Of a stretch of DNA of 64,000 nucleotides, positions 7,116 through 17,347 are shown piece by piece; position 1 is the first letter of the stretch, and the number at the start of each line of letters is the position of its first letter. The notes under the pieces were generated by a model. The model did not search any database. It was not told where the DNA came from and saw only the letters and a program-made list of their open reading frames with translations. The translations under genes and the position numbers were made by a program. The stretch is from Roseateles toxinivorans (lineage in GTDB: Bacteria; Pseudomonadota; Gammaproteobacteria; Burkholderiales; Burkholderiaceae_C), in the NCBI RefSeq assembly GCF_004362525.1, contig NZ_SNXS01000003.1:1-64000 (forward strand). Reading direction: 5' to 3'.

Positions 7116-8842
7116 TGGCCACAGTCGGACGACGTGCCTATGCCGAGATGTTCGGCCCGACGGTGGGCGACCGCGTGCGCCTGGCCGACACCAATCTGAT
7201 CATCGAGGTCGAGAAAGACCTGACCCTGCTGGCTGGCGGCTATGGCGAGGAGGTGAAGTTCGGCGGCGGCAAGACGGTGCGCGACGGCATGGGCCAGAGC
7301 CAGCGGGTCAACGGCCCGGGCCGGCTGGACGCGATGGACTGCGTCATCACCAATGCCCTGATTCTTGACCACTGGGGCATCGTCAAGGCCGATATCGGCC
7401 TGCGCGCTGGCCGCATCGCCCATATCGGCAAGGCCGGCAATCCGGATGTGATGCCGGGCGTGGATATCGTCATCGGGCCGGGCACCGAGATCATTGCCGG
7501 CGAGGGGCTGATCGTCACCGCCGGCGGTGTCGATTCGCACATCCACTTCATCTGCCCGCAGCAGATCGAAGAGGCGCTGATGAGCGGCGTGACGACGATG
7601 ATTGGCGGCGGCACCGGCCCGGCCACCGGCACCCTGGCCACCACCTGCACACCCGGCCCGGACGCGATGGCGATGATGCTGCGCGCGGCGGAGGCCTTCC
7701 CGATGAATCTCGGCTTTCTGGGCAAGGGCAATGCCAGCCGGCCCGAGGCGCTGCGCCAGCAGGTCGAGGCCGGCGCGATCGGCCTGAAGCTGCACGAGGA
7801 CTGGGGCAGCACGCCGGCGGCGATCGACAATTGCCTGAGCGTGGCCGAGGAGCACGACGTGCAGGTGGCGCTGCACAGCGATACGCTGAACGAATCCGGT
7901 TTCGTCGAAGACACGATGGCCGCCTTCAAGGGCCGCACCATCCACTGCTTCCACACCGAGGGGGCCGGCGGCGGCCATGCGCCGGACATCCTGCGCGTGG
8001 TCGGTGAATCGAATGTGCTGCCCTCATCGACGAATCCGACCCGGCCGTTCACGATCAACACCATCGACGAACACCTGGACATGCTGATGGTCTGCCACCA
8101 CCTCGATGCGTCGATTGCCGAGGACCTGGCCTTTGCCGAAAGCCGCATCCGGCGCGAGACGATTGCCGCCGAGGACATCCTGCACGACCTCGGCGCGATC
8201 AGCATGTTCTCCAGCGACAGCCAGGCGATGGGCCGCGTCGGCGAGACCTTGATCCGTTGCTGGCAGACGGCGCACAAGATGAAGGCGCAGCGCGGAGGCC
8301 TGCCCGGTGACAGTGCTCGCAACGACAACGCTCGCGTCAAGCGCTATGTCGCCAAGCTGAGCATCAACCCTGCGCGGGCCCACGGCATCGCGCACGAGGT
8401 GGGCTCGGTGGAGCCGGGCAAGTGGGCCGATCTGGTGCTGTGGCGGCCGGCCTTCTTCGGCGTCAAGCCCTCGTTGGTGATCAAGGGCGGCTATATCGCC
8501 GCGGCGCTGATGGGCGATGCGAATGCCTCGATCCCGACGCCGCAGCCGGTTCACTACCGACCGATGTTCGCCAGCTTTGGCGGCGCCATCGCGCAGACCT
8601 CGCTGACCTTTCTGAGCAAAGCCGCGCAGGACGGCGGCGTCGCCGAGCAACTTGGCCTGAAGCGCCGCACGGTGGCTGTGAAGGGCTGCCGCAGCGTCAA
8701 GAAGCAGGACATGGCGCACAACGACTACACGCCGACGATGAGCATTGACCCGCAGACCTATGAGGTACGCGCCGACGGCCAGCATCTGCATTGCGAGCCG
8801 GCCACCGAGCTGCCTATGGCCCAACGGTACTTCCTGTTCTGA
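7115..8842 (+). CDS. ureC: Urease subunit alpha (catalytic)
   Basis: Catalytic subunit with the dinuclear nickel site. The 575-residue protein has every expected active-site element: His142 and His144 in DSHIHF, the carbamylated Lys225 in GLKLHEDWG, His254 in [12 protein letters not shown], His280 in [15 protein letters not shown], the mobile-flap Cys327-His328 in MVCHHLD, and Asp368 in [10 protein letters not shown]. The C-terminus ends in MAQRYFLF, as is usual. It is slightly longer than many homologues but uninterrupted, so an active enzyme is expected. Its stop overlaps the ureE start. Confidence 0.98.
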   Translation: MATVGRRAYAEMFGPTVGDRVRLADTNLIIEVEKDLTLLAGGYGEEVKFGGGKTVRDGMGQSQRVNGPGRLDAMDCVITNALILDHWGIVKADIGLRAGRIAHIGKAGNPDVMPGVDIVIGPGTEIIAGEGLIVTAGGVDSHIHFICPQQIEEALMSGVTTMIGGGTGPATGTLATTCTPGPDAMAMMLRAAEAFPMNLGFLGKGNASRPEALRQQVEAGAIGLKLHEDWGSTPAAIDNCLSVAEEHDVQVALHSDTLNESGFVEDTMAAFKGRTIHCFHTEGAGGGHAPDILRVVGESNVLPSSTNPTRPFTINTIDEHLDMLMVCHHLDASIAEDLAFAESRIRRETIAAEDILHDLGAISMFSSDSQAMGRVGETLIRCWQTAHKMKAQRGGLPGDSARNDNARVKRYVAKLSINPARAHGIAHEVGSVEPGKWADLVLWRPAFFGVKPSLVIKGGYIAAALMGDANASIPTPQPVHYRPMFASFGGAIAQTSLTFLSKAAQDGGVAEQLGLKRRTVAVKGCRSVKKQDMAHNDYTPTMSIDPQTYEVRADGQHLHCEPATELPMAQRYFLF

Positions 8843-9357
8843 TGGCGCTGCAGATGATCCATAAATGCCTGCCGCAAGGCGCTGGCTTGGCCGCGCCGCT
8901 GCTCAGTCGGGCGGCCGTGTTCGCGCTGGACTGGGACCTGCGCCAGCGCAGCCGCTTTCAGGCCAGCGACGAGCAGGGCCGCGACTGGGGCGTGGTGCTG
9001 CCGCGGGGCCAGGTCGTGCGCGGCGGCGACGTGCTGGTGGCCGAGGACGGCAGCCTGCTGCGCGTGGTCGCGGCGCCGCAGCCGGTGATGGTGGTCACCT
9101 TGAAGGAGGGCGCTCCCGGGTTTGAGCTGCTGCGCGCCGCCTATCACCTGGGCAACCGCCACGTGCCGCTGGAACTTCAGCCGGATCGCTTGTTGCTGGA
9201 GCCCGACGCCGTGCTGGCCGACATGCTGCGGCAGATGGGCCTGGTTGTCACCGAGGCGATGCTGGGCTTCGAGCCCGAGGGCGGGGCTTACAGCGGCGGT
9301 GGGCATGGCCATGATGGCCACGATCACTCGCACGGCGAACACAGCCATCAGCACTGA
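8842..9357 (+). CDS. ureE: Urease accessory protein UreE (nickel metallochaperone)
   Basis: Delivers nickel to the urease activation complex. The start ATG at 8842 overlaps the ureC stop and gives a 171-residue protein; a longer frame upstream lies inside ureC. The N-terminal domain is UreE-like (FALDWDLRQRSRF, GVVLPRGQVVRGGDVLVAEDG), and the central domain has AAYHLGNRHVPLELQPDRLLLEPD with the metal-binding His. The last 20 or so residues are a His-rich tail (GHGHDGHDHSHGEHSHQH), typical of UreE forms that store several nickel ions. Confidence 0.95.
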   Translation: MALQMIHKCLPQGAGLAAPLLSRAAVFALDWDLRQRSRFQASDEQGRDWGVVLPRGQVVRGGDVLVAEDGSLLRVVAAPQPVMVVTLKEGAPGFELLRAAYHLGNRHVPLELQPDRLLLEPDAVLADMLRQMGLVVTEAMLGFEPEGGAYSGGGHGHDGHDHSHGEHSHQH

Positions 9358-9363
9358 GGCAGC

Positions 9364-10062
9364 ATGCTACCGCTCACCCTGCCCCCGGCCCGCTTGCTGC
9401 AGCTGATGTGGCTGGCCTCGCCGGCCCTGCCCGTCGGCGGCTTCAGCTATTCCGAGGGCCTGGAGGCGGCCTGCGAGTCGCGCTTGGTGACCAACGAGGT
9501 GGAGGCGCGGGCCTGGCTGACAGACCAGCTGCAGCTGTCGCTGGCGCGCTTCGATCTGCCGCTGACGGCGATGGCGGTCGAGGCCTGGGCAATGCCCGAT
9601 GCTGCGCGGCTGCAGGAACTGAACGACTGGATGCTGCACACCCGCGAGAGCGCCGAGTTCCGCCGCCAGACCGAGCAGACCGGCCGCTCCTTGGCCGAGT
9701 GGCTGAAGCTGCGGCTGGACGCGGACGACGCAAGGCTGCTGATGCTGCAGGCGCTGCAGCCGGCACCGACCTGGCCGCTGGCCTTCGGCCTGGCCGCCAG
9801 CGTCGTCGGCGCGCCGCCGCGCGAGGCGCTGCTGGCCCTGGCCTTCAGCTGGGCCGAGAATCAGGTGCAGGCGGCGATCAAGGCCGTGCCCCTGGGCCAG
9901 AGTGCCGGCCAGCGCATCCTGATGAGCCTCAGCCTGGCCATCACCGATGCCGTCGAGCGCGCGCTGACGCTGCCACCCGAACAGATGCAGGCCTTCACCC
10001 CGATGCTGGCGATACTGAGCGCTCAACATGAAGCGCAGTACAGCCGTATCTTTCGATCCTAG
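9364..10062 (+). CDS. ureF: Urease accessory protein UreF
   Basis: A 232-residue accessory protein that works with UreD and UreG in the GTP-dependent insertion of nickel into apo-urease. The conserved opening [21 protein letters not shown] (split here as [13 protein letters not shown] and FSYSEGLE) is at residues 14-34, and the middle has [16 protein letters not shown] and [14 protein letters not shown]. The C-terminal [22 protein letters not shown] is typical. It lies six bases after ureE with a GAGGCAG ribosome site. Confidence 0.94.
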   Translation: MLPLTLPPARLLQLMWLASPALPVGGFSYSEGLEAACESRLVTNEVEARAWLTDQLQLSLARFDLPLTAMAVEAWAMPDAARLQELNDWMLHTRESAEFRRQTEQTGRSLAEWLKLRLDADDARLLMLQALQPAPTWPLAFGLAASVVGAPPREALLALAFSWAENQVQAAIKAVPLGQSAGQRILMSLSLAITDAVERALTLPPEQMQAFTPMLAILSAQHEAQYSRIFRS

Positions 10063-10073
10063 AAAGCTTCGCC

Positions 10074-10717
<644 letters not shown>

Positions 10718-10721
<4 letters not shown>

Positions 10722-11629
10722 GGCTTGCGCGTCGCCAGGTGCTCGTCGAGCAGGGCGACCAGCCGCTCGCGCGGGTAGTGCAGCGAGGAGCCGTCGTTGG
10801 CATCGAGCAACTTGTCGATCAGCGCATGCAGCACGCGATTGCCTTCCCACTCGGTGCCGACCATATAGCGCAGCTTAGGCGCGGCGCTGAACAAGGCCTG
10901 CTCCACAGCCGTGCAGACGATGGCCGGATCGGACAGCTTGCGGTTCGTGGACGATTCCGGCTCGTCGGGCTGCGGTGGAGGCGGCTTGTTCATCGCCGTC
11001 AGCACCTGCAAGGCCTCGGCGCGGAAGGGCTCCGGCGCCTGCTCGAAATGCGCCCGCGTGGCGGTCTGTGCGTTCTCGCCCACCTTGCTGACAATTCCAC
11101 CCGGCTGCACGATGCTGACCGCCACGCCATGGGGCGCGAGCTCCAGCTGCAGGGCCTGGGAGTAGGCCTCCAGCGCGTGCTTGGTCATCGTGTACGGGCC
11201 GTAGAACTTGCTGGTGATGCTGCCGCCCTGCGAGCCGATGTTGACGATGCGCCCGCGCGACTGCAGCAGCAGCGGCAGCATGGCGTTGGTCACCCGATGA
11301 GGGCCGAACACATTGATGTCGAACAGCTGCTGCAGCTGGGCGTCGCTCCAGCTGACCAGCGGCCCCAGCTCGCCAACCCCGGCGTTGTTTACCAGGCCGT
11401 AGAGGCCCTGGCCCTGGGCGGTGACGAGCTCCACCGCGGCCCGAACCTCGTCGGCCGAGCGCACGTCCAGCCGCAGCGGCACGACGTTGGCGATCTCGGC
11501 CAGCGCGGCCAGATCAGCCGGCTTGCGCGCCCCGGCATAGACGCGATGACCCTGGCCGGCCAGATGCCGGGTGATGGCCAGGCCTATGCCCGAGCTGGCG
11601 CCGGTGACGAGGATGGCTCGGCTGTCCAT
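10718..11629 (-). CDS. Short-chain dehydrogenase/reductase, substrate unknown
   Basis: A 303-residue classical-type SDR. It has [19 protein letters not shown] at residues 8-26, [11 protein letters not shown], the catalytic Ser region VNIGSQGG and [12 protein letters not shown] (Tyr-x-x-x-Lys). The C-terminal extension is longer than in a minimal SDR and contains a proline-rich stretch ([13 protein letters not shown]). The ATG at 11629 was chosen because it opens into the Rossmann motif. It lies two bases after the substrate-binding protein gene and appears to be the last gene of that ABC-transporter operon, so its substrate may be related to what is imported. No substrate can be named from sequence. 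Confidence 0.85.
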
Positions 11630-11631
11630 GG

Positions 11632-12642
11632 CTATTTGCCACCCAGCTTGGTCTTCACATCCAGACCCACGCCCTTGTTGACGAACTGGAAGCTGGCCAC
11701 CTTGGCCAGGTCCACCTCGCCGGCCTTGTACAGCCCCGCCTTGACCATCTGCTCGTAGAAGTCCTTGATGCGCGGCGCGCTCATCGCACCGATGCCGCCC
11801 TTCAGCGCCTCGCCGGAGTCGACGATCCCCTGGCTCTTCATCAGCGCCACCGAGGCCTCCATCTCGGCCTCGCTCATCTCGGGGTTGTCCTTGATCATCA
11901 GCGCGCTGGCGGCCTTGCGGTCGCCGTACAGGTAGTTGACCCAGCCCAGGGCCGAGGCATCGACGAAGCGCTGCACCAGGTCGGGCTTGTTCCTGACCGT
12001 GTCGGTGCGCGCCTCGATCACCGTCGAGTAGGTCGAGAAGCCATGGTCGGCCAGCAGGTGCACGACCGGCTTGAACTTGCCCTGGTTCTCGACATAGATG
12101 GGCTCGGCCACCGAATAGCCCTGCTGGATCGCCTTCTTGTTGGCCAGGAAGGGGCCCAGGTTGTAGTTGTAGGGCTTCAGCGCCTCGTCCTTGAAGCCGT
12201 GGGTGACCTTCAGCCACTGCCACCAGCTGAACTGGCCATCCTTGGCGATCAGCGCCAGCGGGGCGTTCTTCAAGGTGTCGAACTTCTCGTAGCCCTGGCC
12301 CGGGTGGGCGATCAGCGCCTGCGGGTCTTTCTGGAACATGGCCGCCACCACGACGGTGGGCACGCCGTTCTTCACATTGTCGAAGCTGTGCAGCAGATTG
12401 CCGGTCATCAGAAAGTCAATCCGGCCGGCCGGCAGCAGGGGCCGGTTGTTGACCGAGGGCCCGCCCTGCTGGATGGTCACGTCCAGGCCGTACTTCTTGT
12501 AGGTGCCGTCGGCCACGGCCTGGTAGAAGCCGCCGTGGGCGGCCTGGGCCTTCCAGTTGGTGGCGAAGGTGATCTTGTCCTGGGCCTGGGCGCCGGTGGC
12601 GGCGAGCAGGGTCAAGGCGATGAGGCTGAAGGTGTTGCGCAT
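11632..12642 (-). CDS. ABC transporter substrate-binding protein, NMT1/ThiY-like
   Basis: A periplasmic binding protein of about 336 residues. A signal peptide (MRNTFSLIALTLLAATGAQAQ) supports the ATG at 12642 rather than a longer frame. The mature protein opens KITFATNWKAQAAHGGFYQAVADG and contains YGLDVTIQQGG, the pattern of the NMT1/THI5-like branch that binds pyrimidine (HMP), riboflavin-like or related small ligands. It lies downstream of its permease and ATPase on the same strand. The ligand is not determined. No thiamine riboswitch is visible upstream of the operon. Confidence 0.85.
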   Translation of the reverse strand: MRNTFSLIALTLLAATGAQAQDKITFATNWKAQAAHGGFYQAVADGTYKKYGLDVTIQQGGPSVNNRPLLPAGRIDFLMTGNLLHSFDNVKNGVPTVVVAAMFQKDPQALIAHPGQGYEKFDTLKNAPLALIAKDGQFSWWQWLKVTHGFKDEALKPYNYNLGPFLANKKAIQQGYSVAEPIYVENQGKFKPVVHLLADHGFSTYSTVIEARTDTVRNKPDLVQRFVDASALGWVNYLYGDRKAASALMIKDNPEMSEAEMEASVALMKSQGIVDSGEALKGGIGAMSAPRIKDFYEQMVKAGLYKAGEVDLAKVASFQFVNKGVGLDVKTKLGGK

Positions 12643-12664
12643 GGTGTTTTCCGTCGAAGAAACA

Positions 12665-13441
12665 TCAATCAGGGCGGGCAGATTCTGACGCATGCCAGCG
12701 CCCGAGCAAACGGCGCGAGAGGCTGTTGAACAGCCAGAAGATCAGCACACCGGTGGCCACCAGCAAGGTCAATGCGGCAAACATCTTCGGCGTCTCGGTG
12801 CGAAAGCTGGCCTCGAGGATGCGCGAGGCCAGGCCGGTCTCGCGGCCGGCGGCACCGGCCACCATCTCGGCGGTGACGGCGCCGATCAGGCTCAGCCCAC
12901 CGGAGATCTTCAGCCCGGCGATGAAATAGGGCAGGGCGGTCGGCGCCAGCAGCAGGCGCAGGCGCTGCCAGCGGGTGGCGCGGTAGAGGCGGAACAGATC
13001 GCGCAGATTGTTCTCGGCCGCGCGCAGACCTATCACCGTGTTCGACAGAATCGGGAAGAAGGCCACGATCCAGGCGCACAGCAGCAGAGCGGCCGTGGTG
13101 CTCTCGACATAGATCAGTATCAAGGGCGCCACCGCGACGATGGGCGTGACCTGCAGCACCACGGCCACCGGGAACAGCGCCCGCTCCAGCGGCCTGGAGA
13201 GCGCGAACACCGAGGCGATCAGCACGCCGCCGAGGCAGGCCAGGGCCAGCGCGCCGAAGGTGATCTTCAAGGTGTACCACCAGCTGCCGGCCAGGGACCC
13301 GAAGTTGGCATACAGCGTGGTCGCCACCAGCGAGGGCGCGGGCAGGGTATAGGCCGGAATCTGCGCCAGCCGTACCAGCAGCTCCCAGCCCAGCAGCAGC
13401 CCGCCCAGCACCAGGGCCGGCCATACCCACGAGCGGCTCAA
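12665..13441 (-). CDS. ABC transporter permease, ThiX/SsuC/TauC type
   Basis: A 258-residue inner-membrane permease with about six membrane helices. The cytoplasmic coupling loop (EAA-like, around residues 145-170) includes LRDLFRLYRATRWQRLRLLLAPTALPYF, written here only to place it near the centre. It belongs to the binding-protein-dependent family that moves sulfonates, nitrate, taurine or pyrimidines. Its ATG overlaps the ATPase stop by four bases. Confidence 0.88.
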   Translation of the reverse strand: MSRSWVWPALVLGGLLLGWELLVRLAQIPAYTLPAPSLVATTLYANFGSLAGSWWYTLKITFGALALACLGGVLIASVFALSRPLERALFPVAVVLQVTPIVAVAPLILIYVESTTAALLLCAWIVAFFPILSNTVIGLRAAENNLRDLFRLYRATRWQRLRLLLAPTALPYFIAGLKISGGLSLIGAVTAEMVAGAAGRETGLASRILEASFRTETPKMFAALTLLVATGVLIFWLFNSLSRRLLGRWHASESARPD

Positions 13442-14220
13442 GACACGGCCCCCGGAGCGTCGAAGGCATGGGCCGCTTCCAGCGCCAGAGTCAGCTCGCG
13501 GCAGATCGCCGCATAGCCCGCCGAGGTGCGAAAGGCCGCCGTGCGCGGATAGGGTTCATCGATCCGCACCTCGGCCACCACGCGGCCCGGGCGGGCCGCC
13601 ATCACCAGCACGCGCTGGCTCAGGAACACGGCCTCGAACACGCTGTGGGTGACGAACAGCGCCGCCAGCCGCTGGCGCTGCCACCAGTCCAGCAGATCGG
13701 TGTTGAGCTTCTGGCGTGTGATCTCGTCCAGCGCGGCAAAGGGTTCGTCCATCAGCAGCAGCTGGGGGCTGGTGACCAGGGCCCGGGCGATCGAGGCGCG
13801 CATCTTCATGCCGCCCGACAGCTCGGCCGGAAAGGCCCGCTCGAACTCGGCCAGGCCGACGCGGGCCAGCACCTGGCGCACCCGCTCGGCCGCCGCCTGG
13901 CGCGACACACTCTGCAGGCGCAGCGGCAGCCAGACGTTGTCGAACACACTCGCCCAGGGCATCAGGGTCGGCTCCTGGAATACGAAGGCGGTCTCGGCGG
14001 CAGCCGTGCCGTGCAGCGCCGGTGCATCGACCTGGCCGCTGCTGGCCTGGTCCAGCCCTGCGATCAGGCGCAGCACCGTGCTCTTGCCGCAGCCCGAGGG
14101 GCCCAGCAGCGAGACGAATTCGCCCGGGCTCAGATCCAGGCTGACGTCCTGCAAGGCCTGCAGGCCGCCGGGGAAGCGCTTGTGCACCTGCTGCAGCGAA
14201 ACAAGTGGCGTTTTGTTCAT
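13438..14220 (-). CDS. ABC transporter ATP-binding protein, SsuB/TauB/ThiZ type
   Basis: A 260-residue ATPase that energises the permease. It has Walker A GPSGCGKST at about residues 39-47, a Q-loop (FVFQEPTLMPW), the signature LSGGMKMR near residue 134 (most relatives read LSGGMRQR), Walker B LLLMDEPFAALD and the switch His in FVTHSV. It is the first gene of the minus-strand transporter operon and diverges from the patatin gene across a 65-base gap. Confidence 0.9.
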   Translation of the reverse strand: MNKTPLVSLQQVHKRFPGGLQALQDVSLDLSPGEFVSLLGPSGCGKSTVLRLIAGLDQASSGQVDAPALHGTAAAETAFVFQEPTLMPWASVFDNVWLPLRLQSVSRQAAAERVRQVLARVGLAEFERAFPAELSGGMKMRASIARALVTSPQLLLMDEPFAALDEITRQKLNTDLLDWWQRQRLAALFVTHSVFEAVFLSQRVLVMAARPGRVVAEVRIDEPYPRTAAFRTSAGYAAICRELTLALEAAHAFDAPGAVS

Positions 14221-14285
14221 TGCCGCGAGTGTGCCCGCAATTCCGGCTCGCCCTGGCGGGTGGGGCCTTGCGAGACAATTCGCCC

Positions 14286-16529
14286 ATGCACGCGAACCGT
14301 TTGCTCCGAATCATCTCTGTCTCCATCCTGCTGCTGGGCACCGCTGCGCAGGCGCAGGATGCGGTTCCTCAGGACAAGACCCGCCCCCGCATCGGGCTGG
14401 TGCTGTCGGGCGGCGGCGCGCGGGGCCTGGCCCATGTGGGCGTGCTCAAGGTGTTGGAGCGCGAGCGCATCCCGGTCGATCTGATCACCGGCACCTCGAT
14501 GGGAGCCATCATCGGCGGCCTGTATGCCAGCGGCATGAATGCCGAGCAGCTGGAGCGCGAGCTGATCCAGCTCTCCTGGGGCGATGTGTTCGCCAGCCGG
14601 GTGGACCGGCAGAACCTGTCGCAGCGCCGCAAGGAGGAGGATTTCGAGTTCTCCGCGGTGCTCGAATTCGGCATGCGCGATGGCGAGTTCCGGGCGCCCC
14701 AGGGCACGCTGTCCAGCCGCGGCCTGGAGACGCTGCTGCGCCGCTTCACGCTGCCGGTGCGCAAGATCCGCAGCTTCGACGCGCTGCCCACGCCCTTTCG
14801 CGCCGTCTCCACCGACCTGGAGACGGGCGAGCAGCAGGTGATTGGCGAGGGCGATCTGGCGCTGGCGATGCGCTCCAGCATGAGCGTGCCCGGCGTGTTC
14901 GCGCCGCTGGAGTGGGAGGGCCGCATCCTCGGCGATGGCGGCCTGGTCAACAACCTGCCGCTGGACATCGCCCGAGGCATGGGCGCGCAGCGGCTGATCG
15001 CGGTGAACGTGGGCACGCCGATTGGCGGCCGGGAGTCGCTGGGCTCGCTGCTTGGCGTGACGGCGCAGATGATCAACATCCTCACCGAACAGAACGTCAA
15101 GCGCAGCCTGGCCACCCTGTCGGACGGCGATGTGCTGATCAAGCCGCAGCTGGGCAAGCTCAGCTCCAGCGACTTCGAGCGCGGAGTGGATTTCGTCAAG
15201 CTCGGCGAACAGGCGGCCGAGGCAGCGCTGCCGCAGCTGCGCGCCTACGCCGTGGACGAGGCCGGCTACCAGCGCTGGCGCGAGGCGCGCAAGGGCTCGC
15301 AGCTCGACAAGCCGGTGCTGGTGGAGGTGCGCATGGAGGGCAGCGACATCGCCCAGCCCCAGCGCTTCGCCGAACAGCTGGAGTCCAAACCCGGCGAGCG
15401 CTTCGATCTTGCCAAGGCCGAGCGTGACACGCGCTTTCTGGCCTCGTCGGGCGACTTCGAGCGGGTGGACTATCACGTCGCGCAGCGTGAGGTCGGCGAC
15501 ACGCTGGTGTTCAGCATGGAAGACAAGTCCTGGGGTCCTAACTACTTCCGCGTCGGCCTGGACCTCAGCACCGACCTCAGCGGTGACAGCTCCTTCAATC
15601 TGCGCATCTCGCACAACCGTCATTGGCTGACACCCGGCGGCACCGAATGGCGCAACCAGCTGACCCTGGGGCAGACGCCGAGGATCTACTCCGAGCTGTA
15701 CCACCCGCTGGGCGTCAAGCTGGGCACCTCGCGCGACTGGTTCGTCTCCGGCTGGGGCAAGGTCGAGCGCCGGCAGCTGAATCTGTATGACGATGCCGGC
15801 AACGGCCGCGCGCGCTTTCTGCGCACCGGCGCCACGCTGGGGGTGGATCTGGGCCAGCCCTGGGGCAAATGGGGCGAGGTCCGACTGGGCGTGGTGCACG
15901 AGACCTGGCGCCTGCGGCCCAGCTTGCTGACCATCGATCTGCCGCTCGACGAGCTCAAGCGTGACGCCAGCGAGACGGCGCTGCGCCTGAAGGCCGTGGT
16001 CGACCAGCTCGACTTCGCCAACTTCCCTCAGCGCGGCTACCGCTATACGCTCGAAGCGCTGTACGGCCGCCAGGTCAACAAGGAGCACACCAGCGGCAGC
16101 TTTGCCCGCCTGGAGCTGCAGGCCACCGGCGTGCAGAGCTGGGGGCGGCACACGCTGAATCTGCATCTGCGCGGCCTGGTGGCGCGCGAACCCGAGGACT
16201 CGATCCAGGGGCCCTATTCGCTGGGCGGGTTCCAGCAGCTGTCGGGCTACAAGCAGGGCCAACTGATAGGCCCGGCCCTGCTGTTCGGCCGTGCCAGCTA
16301 CTACATGAGGCTGAAGGACACGCCGGTGCTGACCCGCGGCTTCTTCGTCGGCGGCTCGCTGGAGGCCGGCAACACCTGGGAGAACCATCGCCAGATGAGC
16401 CTGAAGGGCCTGCGCTGGGCCAGCAGCCTGTTTCTGGGCACCGACACCACGGTGGGGCCGCTGTATGTGGGTCTGGGCTACGCGCCCAAGGCCGGCTCGG
16501 CGATCTATCTGTTCATCGGGCGACCCTAG
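14286..16529 (+). CDS. Patatin-like phospholipase with C-terminal outer-membrane barrel
   Basis: A 747-residue secreted hydrolase, probably of the PlpD (type Vd autotransporter) kind. A signal peptide spans residues 1-23. The patatin domain has the oxyanion motif GGGARG at 42-47, the nucleophile Ser71 in GTSMG and the Asp of DGG near residue 217. A POTRA-like segment (about 340-420) is followed by an Omp85/D15-type beta-barrel running to a final aromatic-containing strand (AIYLFIGRP). The catalytic dyad is intact. The ATG at 14286 opens the signal peptide. The stop overlaps the convergent stop of the next gene by four bases. Confidence 0.88.
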   Translation: MHANRLLRIISVSILLLGTAAQAQDAVPQDKTRPRIGLVLSGGGARGLAHVGVLKVLERERIPVDLITGTSMGAIIGGLYASGMNAEQLERELIQLSWGDVFASRVDRQNLSQRRKEEDFEFSAVLEFGMRDGEFRAPQGTLSSRGLETLLRRFTLPVRKIRSFDALPTPFRAVSTDLETGEQQVIGEGDLALAMRSSMSVPGVFAPLEWEGRILGDGGLVNNLPLDIARGMGAQRLIAVNVGTPIGGRESLGSLLGVTAQMINILTEQNVKRSLATLSDGDVLIKPQLGKLSSSDFERGVDFVKLGEQAAEAALPQLRAYAVDEAGYQRWREARKGSQLDKPVLVEVRMEGSDIAQPQRFAEQLESKPGERFDLAKAERDTRFLASSGDFERVDYHVAQREVGDTLVFSMEDKSWGPNYFRVGLDLSTDLSGDSSFNLRISHNRHWLTPGGTEWRNQLTLGQTPRIYSELYHPLGVKLGTSRDWFVSGWGKVERRQLNLYDDAGNGRARFLRTGATLGVDLGQPWGKWGEVRLGVVHETWRLRPSLLTIDLPLDELKRDASETALRLKAVVDQLDFANFPQRGYRYTLEALYGRQVNKEHTSGSFARLELQATGVQSWGRHTLNLHLRGLVAREPEDSIQGPYSLGGFQQLSGYKQGQLIGPALLFGRASYYMRLKDTPVLTRGFFVGGSLEAGNTWENHRQMSLKGLRWASSLFLGTDTTVGPLYVGLGYAPKAGSAIYLFIGRP

Positions 16530-17287
16530 GGCTTGGCCGGCTTCGCCAACTGCCGCAGGGTCTTTGCCTCCTGCGCCTCCTGTGCCGAGCCGCGCAGTTC
16601 CAGCAGCGCCGCCAGATTGTCCATCAAGCTGCGGCGCCGCCAGTCTTCCAACCTCTCGTCGCGCATCAGGTTGCGGATCTGGGGCATATGCTTCTCGGCG
16701 TAGCGCGTCGCCACCTCGGCCAGCCCATCGTCCTGGGCCCGACGCGCGGCCCGGTGCGTGTGGGCCAGTGACAGCGTCAGATTGTCATAGGCCATTTGCA
16801 GGCGCTCCGGACTACCGCTTTCTCGCGCCAGTGACAGGGCCTGCATATGCAGCGATTCGGATTCCTGCAAGTGGCCCAGACGCGCCTGGAGATGGGCCGC
16901 GCAGGACAGGGCCACTGGCCGAAGCATGAAGTGGGGGCCGACCTCGCTCAGCGCCAGCGCCTCGTCGGCCAGCGGCAATGCCTGCTCGGCGCGGTTCAGT
17001 TCGGCCAGGGCAAAGGCTGCCAGGGTGAGTGCCGAGATCTGGGTGTCCTGCTGTGCGGCCTGGCGGGCCTGGGCCAGCGCCAGCATCGCGTCGGCCAGGC
17101 AGGCGTCCAGGTCGGACAGATGCCAGGCGGCCCGAGCACTCAGCAGCCAGGCGCGCCCCAGCCAGACAGGCTCTTTGCAGATGGCAGTCATGGCCTGTGC
17201 CGCCTCACGTGCCGCGGGCCATTGCTGGGCGGCGAGATGGCCCTCAGCCTTCGACAGGGTCGTCTGCCAACTGGGATGCGTGTTCAC
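16526..17287 (-). CDS. TPR-like protein of unknown function
   Basis: A 253-residue cytoplasmic protein made almost entirely of amphipathic helices arranged like tetratricopeptide repeats (ALAELNRAEQALPLADEALAL is one example, near residue 90). There is no signal peptide, membrane segment or enzyme motif. TPR proteins usually mediate protein contacts; no partner can be named. It lies alone on the minus strand between the patatin gene (overlapping stops) and the alpha/beta hydrolase. Confidence 0.65.
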   Translation of the reverse strand: MNTHPSWQTTLSKAEGHLAAQQWPAAREAAQAMTAICKEPVWLGRAWLLSARAAWHLSDLDACLADAMLALAQARQAAQQDTQISALTLAAFALAELNRAEQALPLADEALALSEVGPHFMLRPVALSCAAHLQARLGHLQESESLHMQALSLARESGSPERLQMAYDNLTLSLAHTHRAARRAQDDGLAEVATRYAEKHMPQIRNLMRDERLEDWRRRSLMDNLAALLELRGSAQEAQEAKTLRQLAKPAKP

Positions 17288-17347
17288 GGTCTGACTCCCC
17301 CGGTCCGGGTGTGGTAGCTAGGGTAGCAGCTCGGGAGCGGATTCGCG

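Noticed and set aside
14221..14285. Thiamine or guanidine riboswitch upstream of the NMT1-like transporter
   Set aside because: The gap is only 65 bases and contains neither the TPP nor the ykkC conserved motifs.
14221..14285. A GG-N10-GC spacing that could be read as a sigma-54 promoter before the patatin gene
   Set aside because: The -24 flank (GTGG in place of CACG) does not fit the consensus and the region is G-rich enough to give the spacing by chance.
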